A stretch of 11,192 nucleotides of DNA from Pseudomonadota bacterium (GTDB lineage Bacteria > Pseudomonadota > Alphaproteobacteria > Sphingomonadales > Sphingomonadaceae): contig JAFAED010000168.1 in NCBI GenBank assembly GCA_023424275.1, positions 1 through 11,192 of the forward strand, read 5' to 3'. Below the pieces are notes generated by a model. The model ran no database searches. It was not told the DNA's origin and saw only the letters and a program-made list of their open reading frames with translations. Shown piece by piece: positions 6,996 through 11,192 of this stretch. The translations under genes and the position numbers were made by a program. How positions within the stretch are numbered: position 1 is the stretch's first letter; each line of letters begins with the position of its first letter.

Positions 6996-7883
6996 TCAGT
7001 TGGCATTTCGCATGGAAGACGGCGCAACCCCGAAATAATTTTTGAAGGCAATCGAGAAATTGCTGAGATGCCCATAACCCACCATCTCGGCAATGTCCGC
7101 CATCGAGTGTTCGTCCGATTTGATCAACGCGCCGGCCTGCACCATGCGTTCGCGCTGAACGCATTGATGGACGGTTTCCCCATAGATCGTGCGAAAGGCC
7201 GCGGTCAGCTTGGCCCTGTTGGAACCGACCCGGGCGGCAAGGTCCGAGACGGTCAGTGCGGAAGCGAGTTCGCCGCGGATGATGTCGTAGACCTCCCTGG
7301 CGTGACGCCGATCTCGCGCCGTCAACGAATATGCCGCCGGAGCTTCATATTCTCCGAGAAAAAAATTCAGTAAAAGACAGGACAGCTCGTCGATCCTGGC
7401 GCGCCTCAGCAAATCGGCATTGCGGCTCTGGGCGGCGATATCGAACAGGCCATCCGCGACCGTCAGCAAGTTTCTTGGGATGGCGCCCCGTCGCAGCATC
7501 AGGCTGTCGGTCATTTGATGAAGCGCGCGGTCTACAGCGGGATCGTCACGCTCCAGAACGCCAAGACGGGTGGCGCTGACGGGAAAGCAGACCACAATCG
7601 ATCGTTCTTCGACTCCCGGTTCGACAATCTCGCGCTTTTCACAGCCGGCCGGATGGTGAATGAACAGATACTCGCCCTTGGACGTGGCGCACTCGTTCGC
7701 ACCCGCGAACTGGTAGCGCGCCGTACCGCGGAGCTGGAGCTTGCAGCGCAGCGAGGGTGCGCCCGCCACGGCGTGATCGACCTTGTGGTCAAGACCCTCT
7801 CGCCAGACGCCGTCGAGAAAAATGGCCGTGCTCGCGTTGCTGCCGTCAATCACGGAAATAGGAAACTGGGATTGATAAGCCAC
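6996..7883 (-). CDS. AraC/XylS family transcriptional regulator
   Basis: DNA-binding regulator of 295 residues. The C-terminal AraC domain (about 187-293) has two helix-turn-helix units: 211-230 (TVSDLAARVGSNRAKLTAAF) and 259-281 (MADIAEMVGYGHLSNFSIAF), ending in FGVAPSSMR. The first unit and the following FRTIYGETVHQCVQRERM resemble the PchR-like branch. The N-terminal part (1-180) is probably a ligand-sensing domain but is poorly conserved. The start is GTG (7881-7883), supported by GGAGGGGG 6 nt upstream; the nearby upstream ATG is out of frame. It is divergent from the GMC gene, the classic position for an activator of a neighbouring catabolic gene, and convergent with the amidohydrolase. 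The effector and target sites are inferred, not seen. Confidence 0.93.
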   Translation of the reverse strand: MAYQSQFPISVIDGSNASTAIFLDGVWREGLDHKVDHAVAGAPSLRCKLQLRGTARYQFAGANECATSKGEYLFIHHPAGCEKREIVEPGVEERSIVVCFPVSATRLGVLERDDPAVDRALHQMTDSLMLRRGAIPRNLLTVADGLFDIAAQSRNADLLRRARIDELSCLLLNFFLGEYEAPAAYSLTARDRRHAREVYDIIRGELASALTVSDLAARVGSNRAKLTAAFRTIYGETVHQCVQRERMVQAGALIKSDEHSMADIAEMVGYGHLSNFSIAFKNYFGVAPSSMRNAN

Positions 7884-8253
7884 GGCGGTCCCCCTCCGGT
7901 CATCGATGTCTGAGCTAATGACCCGTCATCCCGGATATGCCAAGGGTGGCCACATTGCGATTTTGTGTCAAGGTGGCGAGGGTGCTCTCCAGTCGCCGAT
8001 CGTCAGGGTTTGGGCCGAATTTTTCTCCAGTGGGGAAGGGGTTACCGGCCGGGCCTTTCGTGTCCGGGCTTTCTGCCCAAACAATTTTACCGAAATCATA
8101 AATTGCGAGGCAGCGGCATAATGCCAAAAATCCGGGGGTCACTATGGTCTATAATGGGCTATGAGCAAGGTACTCAAAGTATATCTAAAGTTCACGGCCG
8201 AACTCTTGAAAAAATAGATGAATATTTATTTCACGTGACTGGGGTGCTTTCGA
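7884..8253. promoter_or_regulatory. Divergent regulatory region between the AraC gene and the GMC gene
   Basis: 370 bases without a credible gene. The part near the AraC gene has a perfect TTGACA on the minus strand (7966-7971) but no -10 at the right spacing. A direct repeat of CCGGGC with a 15-base period lies at 8049-8069. The part near the GMC gene is AT-rich and holds a TATAAT, a GTTC-N6-GAAC inverted repeat (8190-8203) and the 8-base palindrome TCACGTGA (8231-8238). This is where an AraC-type activator would be expected to bind. Confidence 0.5.
8150..8155 (+). promoter_or_regulatory. Candidate -10 element (TATAAT) for the GMC oxidoreductase gene
   Basis: A perfect TATAAT lies about 100 bases upstream of the GMC start. 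The bases 17 upstream of it (AAAATC) do not resemble a -35 box, which would suit an activator-dependent promoter served by the divergent AraC gene. One hexamer in an AT-rich stretch can arise by chance. Confidence 0.35.
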
Positions 8254-9885
8254 ATGTCCGATGAGAGTTTTGACTTCGTCGTTGTCGGCTCGGGTAGTGC
8301 CGGGTCAGTAATCGCGGGGCGGCTGGCTGAGCAGACGGGCGGTAGCATTGCGGTGATCGAAGCCGGGAAAAAACGTTGGCCCAAAATCTCCAAATTGCCG
8401 ATTGCAAATGCTCGGGCCATCGGCCGTCCGGCGCACGACTGGTGCTATGTTTCGCAGCCCGACCCCACAAGGCTCGACCGGGTTGAATTGTGGCCGCGCG
8501 GGAAGGGCCTGGGCGGCAGCAGCCTCATAAACGGAATGATCTATGTTCGCGGAAATCGGGCCGACTATGACGCTTGGGCAGCCCTCGGAAACCCCGGCTG
8601 GGACCATGCCGGCGTCCTCCCGAGTTTCATGCGGATGGAAACGAGCGAAGTGCAGGGTCAGGGGCGCGGTCAGTTCGGACCGCAGCCGGTATCGATGCCG
8701 CGCTATCTTCATCCCCTGACCGACAAGGTGATCGAGGCGGCCGGACGCAACGGTTTGCCCTTCAATCGCGACATCAACGGCGCCGATCAGACGGGGATCG
8801 GCTATAATCAGGCGACGCAGCGAAACGGCAGAAGAGCGAGCGCCTACGACAGCTTTCTCGAGCAACACGTTCGCTCCGGAAGGGTAACTCTATTCGACGA
8901 CGCGCAGGTGAAGCGAATACTTGTCGAAAACAATTCCGCAGTCGGCGTCGCGGTCGCAAAAGATGGGACCGAAAGGATCGTGAGGGGGGGAAAGATCATC
9001 CTGGCTGCGGGCGCCGTGAATACGCCGCATTTGCTGATGTTGTCGGGTATCGGGCCGGCAAGCGAGATCGAGGCGCACGGCATTCCGCTGGTGTATGACG
9101 CACCCGAAGTGGGCAAGAATATGCTCGAGCATGTGGGCTTGTGGATGCCCGTCGAGGTCGACATGCCTACCCTCAACCAGCTTCAGAATCCGTTGCGGTT
9201 TACGGCGGCCATGGTGAAATGGCTCTTCGGGCGCGGTCCTGCGACGAACAGCACGGGGCAAGCGATCGGCTTTTCGAACGAGAAGGACGCGCTGGGACGG
9301 CCGCGTCTCCAATTTCATTTTGCCGCCTTCGGCCTGTCGACCGAGAAGACTGGCCCCAAGGTGCCCAACCGACGGCTGGTAAGCCTGATGCCGAGCGTCA
9401 ATCATCCTGAAAGCAAAGGCGAGCTGACACTTGCCAGTGCGGATCCTTTCGATCCTCCCCGGATCGCGCCGCGTCTTCTGGAGGCGAGGTCTGACCTCGA
9501 ACTTCTCGGGAAAGGTGTTCGCTTTTGCGAGCAGCTTTTGCAAACCGATCCCTTGAAGCGGCACGTCAAGGGACTTGTCGTCGAGCCGCCCGCAGAGGGA
9601 CCGGCGTTCGAAAACTATCTGCGGGAGTATTCTCTCCCGCTATACCATATCGTCGGCACATGCCGCATGGGAAGCGACAGCGCTTCGGTCGTGGATCCCC
9701 GTCTCCAAGTGCGAGGGGTAGGCAATTTGATGATCGCCGATGCATCCATCATGCCCGCGCACGTCAGCGGCAATACCCAGGCGGCATCTATGATGATCGG
9801 GGAAAAGGCCGCGGAGTTCATTCTCTCGAACGACGATGTAGCGAGGGCACCGGCGGCTGGATTTCAGGTCAAGTCCCATGGCTGA
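8254..9885 (+). CDS. GMC family FAD-dependent oxidoreductase (alcohol/choline dehydrogenase type)
   Basis: Flavoprotein of 543 residues, normal for glucose-methanol-choline oxidoreductases, that oxidises an alcohol to an aldehyde. The N-terminal FAD fold shows VVVGSGSAG (G12, G14, G17) and E36 for the adenosine ribose. GMC signature 1 lies at about 80-101 (RGKGLGGSSLINGMIYVRGN) and signature 2 at about 250-268 (GAVNTPHLLMLSGIGP). The catalytic pair is H465 (LYHIVGTC) and N507 (HVSGNTQ), the His/Asn form of choline dehydrogenase and oxidase, not the His/His form of glucose oxidase. There is no signal peptide. Start ATG 8254 has only a weak ribosome site (GGGG about 10 nt upstream). It is divergent from the AraC gene and heads a likely two-gene unit with the acyl-CoA ligase. 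PEG dehydrogenase of Sphingopyxis is in this family, but orthology is not shown. Confidence 0.94.
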   Translation: MSDESFDFVVVGSGSAGSVIAGRLAEQTGGSIAVIEAGKKRWPKISKLPIANARAIGRPAHDWCYVSQPDPTRLDRVELWPRGKGLGGSSLINGMIYVRGNRADYDAWAALGNPGWDHAGVLPSFMRMETSEVQGQGRGQFGPQPVSMPRYLHPLTDKVIEAAGRNGLPFNRDINGADQTGIGYNQATQRNGRRASAYDSFLEQHVRSGRVTLFDDAQVKRILVENNSAVGVAVAKDGTERIVRGGKIILAAGAVNTPHLLMLSGIGPASEIEAHGIPLVYDAPEVGKNMLEHVGLWMPVEVDMPTLNQLQNPLRFTAAMVKWLFGRGPATNSTGQAIGFSNEKDALGRPRLQFHFAAFGLSTEKTGPKVPNRRLVSLMPSVNHPESKGELTLASADPFDPPRIAPRLLEARSDLELLGKGVRFCEQLLQTDPLKRHVKGLVVEPPAEGPAFENYLREYSLPLYHIVGTCRMGSDSASVVDPRLQVRGVGNLMIADASIMPAHVSGNTQAASMMIGEKAAEFILSNDDVARAPAAGFQVKSHG

Positions 9886-9955
9886 CACCGGCCGCAGGCC
9901 AGCCCACCCCCAGGCAGTCTCCGAGGCAAGTGACGCGCGGTCGGAGGCCGGGCTC

Positions 9956-11192
9956 ATGTCCGGCAAACGCGAACACAAGCGCGATATCGTGACGGGGGCG
10001 CCCCCCCGCCCGGCAGGCGGATCTACGGGCGTGGTCGCCGGGGATCGCAAACGGTCGCGCGCGCAGGTTGCCGACCGTTCGGCGCGGCTGTCCTCCCTGC
10101 TGGCCGCTCGGGGCGTCGGGGAGGGCGATACGGTCGCCGTCCTGCTGCGCAACGATATCCTCTTCATCGAGGCGGTGCAGGCAATCCAGCGGCTGGGCGC
10201 CTATTCGGTTCCCGTGAACTGGCATTTCAAGCCGGCAGAAATCCTGCACGTGCTGAACGATTCGGCCGCACGCATCCTGATCGGCCATGCCGACCTGCTC
10301 AGGCCGCTCGCCGGCTCACTGGATGCGGGCCTCCACCGCCTTGTCGCCGAAACGCCGCCTGAAATAAGGGCCGCCTATCGCGTCGCTGCGGTCGATGCCG
10401 CGGTGCCCGAATGGAGTGAGGATCTCGAGAACGCGATCGCCTCGCATGTGCCCTATGCTGGCGCGGCGTCGCAGCAGCCGCAGACGATGATCTACACGTC
10501 TGGAACAACGGGAAATCCCAAGGGCGTGCGCCGCGACAGTGCAACGCCAGAACAGCGCGACGCCGCAGATAGGCTTCGGGAGATCGTTTACGGGCTTCGG
10601 CCCGGCGTCCGGGCGCTACTACCCGGCCCGCTCTATCATTCCGCGCCGGGCTTCTTCGCCATGCGGGCTGCCAATGTCGGCGAGATCCTCGTGCTGATGC
10701 CGCGTTTCGACCCCGAGCAGCTGTTGTCGATCATCGAGACCGAACGAATCGAAGTCATCTTCATGGTGCCGACCATGTTTGTGCGGCTACTCAATTTACC
10801 GCAGGAGATACGCGAGCGGTACGATCTCTCATCGCTGCGCCATATCGTCCACGCTTCTGCGCCTTGTCCCCCCGATGTGAAGCGCGCCATGATCGACTGG
10901 TGGGGGCCGGTCATCAACGAATTCTATGGCAGTACGGAAGCAGGGACGGTCACTTTCTGTACTTCGGCCGATGCGCTCCGCAAGCCTGGTTCGGTCGGGC
11001 GCCCCGCGCCCGATGCCGAGCTGCGTTTCTATGGCGAAGACGGCACACTGCTGGCGCCTGGCGCGATCGGGGAAATCTACACACGCATTCGCACCGCGCC
11101 CGATTTCACCTATCACAATCTGCCGTCCGAACGGGAGAAGATCGGCCGCGACGGCTTCATCACCTCCGGCGATGTCGGTTACATCGACGAAG
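9956..11192 (+). CDS. AMP-forming acyl-CoA ligase, 3' end beyond the window
   Basis: ANL-superfamily enzyme that activates a carboxylic acid with ATP and joins it to CoA. About 412 of an expected 500 or so residues are present and the frame is open to the edge. Motifs: the phosphate loop YTSGTTGNPKG (180-190), LYHSAP (226-231), NEFYGSTEAG (321-330) and SGDVGYIDE with ribose-binding D406. The C-terminal lid with its catalytic lysine is missing because of the window end. I prefer ATG 9956 because GGAGG lies 8 nt before it and the following DIVTGAPPRP looks like a family N-terminus. An in-frame ATG at 9878 overlaps the GMC stop by 8 bases and would suit translational coupling but has a poor ribosome site. 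A G5-CG-C7 tract (9994-10007) lies in the start region. It sits 70 bases after the GMC gene, probably co-transcribed. Acid substrate unknown. Confidence 0.92.
   Translation, partial: MSGKREHKRDIVTGAPPRPAGGSTGVVAGDRKRSRAQVADRSARLSSLLAARGVGEGDTVAVLLRNDILFIEAVQAIQRLGAYSVPVNWHFKPAEILHVLNDSAARILIGHADLLRPLAGSLDAGLHRLVAETPPEIRAAYRVAAVDAAVPEWSEDLENAIASHVPYAGAASQQPQTMIYTSGTTGNPKGVRRDSATPEQRDAADRLREIVYGLRPGVRALLPGPLYHSAPGFFAMRAANVGEILVLMPRFDPEQLLSIIETERIEVIFMVPTMFVRLLNLPQEIRERYDLSSLRHIVHASAPCPPDVKRAMIDWWGPVINEFYGSTEAGTVTFCTSADALRKPGSVGRPAPDAELRFYGEDGTLLAPGAIGEIYTRIRTAPDFTYHNLPSEREKIGRDGFITSGDVGYIDE

Noticed and set aside
7966..7971. Perfect TTGACA on the minus strand upstream of the AraC gene
   Set aside because: No -10 box at 16-19 bases (CACCCT at 17), so a promoter is not supported.
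8049..8069. Direct repeat CCGGGC with a 15-base period
   Set aside because: Only two short GC-rich copies; readily explained by base composition.

Overview
The window looks like a catabolic or accessory region of an alphaproteobacterium, most likely a sphingomonad (Sphingobium, Novosphingobium or Sphingopyxis type). The lineage call is an inference. It rests on the TonB-dependent receptor with a DIIVTARKR-type TonB box, GC-rich genes with strong GGAGG-type ribosome sites, and a mix of TonB receptor, GMC oxidoreductase, carotenoid-oxygenase-family enzyme and acyl-CoA ligase that is common in that group. There are no RNA genes, transposases or CRISPR arrays.

Layout. Positions 1-5269 hold four genes on the minus strand. 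In transcription order they are an aldehyde dehydrogenase (3851-5269), a carotenoid-oxygenase/lignostilbene-dioxygenase family enzyme (2286-3677), a GFA/CENP-V-type zinc protein (1681-2094) and a TonB-dependent receptor (58-1086 and on past the window edge). The receptor frame is interrupted by a TAA at 58-60, yet receptor-like coding resumes in the same frame up to the edge. A very AT-rich intergenic region (5270-5609) separates this block from a plus-strand M20D amidohydrolase (5610-6758). An AraC-family regulator (6996-7883, minus, GTG start) is convergent with the amidohydrolase. It is divergent from a GMC-family FAD oxidoreductase (8254-9885, plus), which is followed by an acyl-CoA/AMP-forming ligase that runs off the right edge (9956-11192).

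How the genes may work together (inference). The GMC enzyme would oxidise an alcohol to an aldehyde, the aldehyde dehydrogenase would make the acid, and the ligase would activate it as a CoA ester. The TonB receptor would bring the substrate across the outer membrane and the AraC protein would sense it. This set resembles the peg (polyethylene glycol) genes of Sphingopyxis in gene content, but it adds a C=C-cleaving dioxygenase and an amidohydrolase. The dioxygenase has all four iron-binding histidines but seems to lack the Tyr/Lys pair that grips phenolic stilbenes, so its substrate is an open question. The substrate of the whole region cannot be read from sequence alone.
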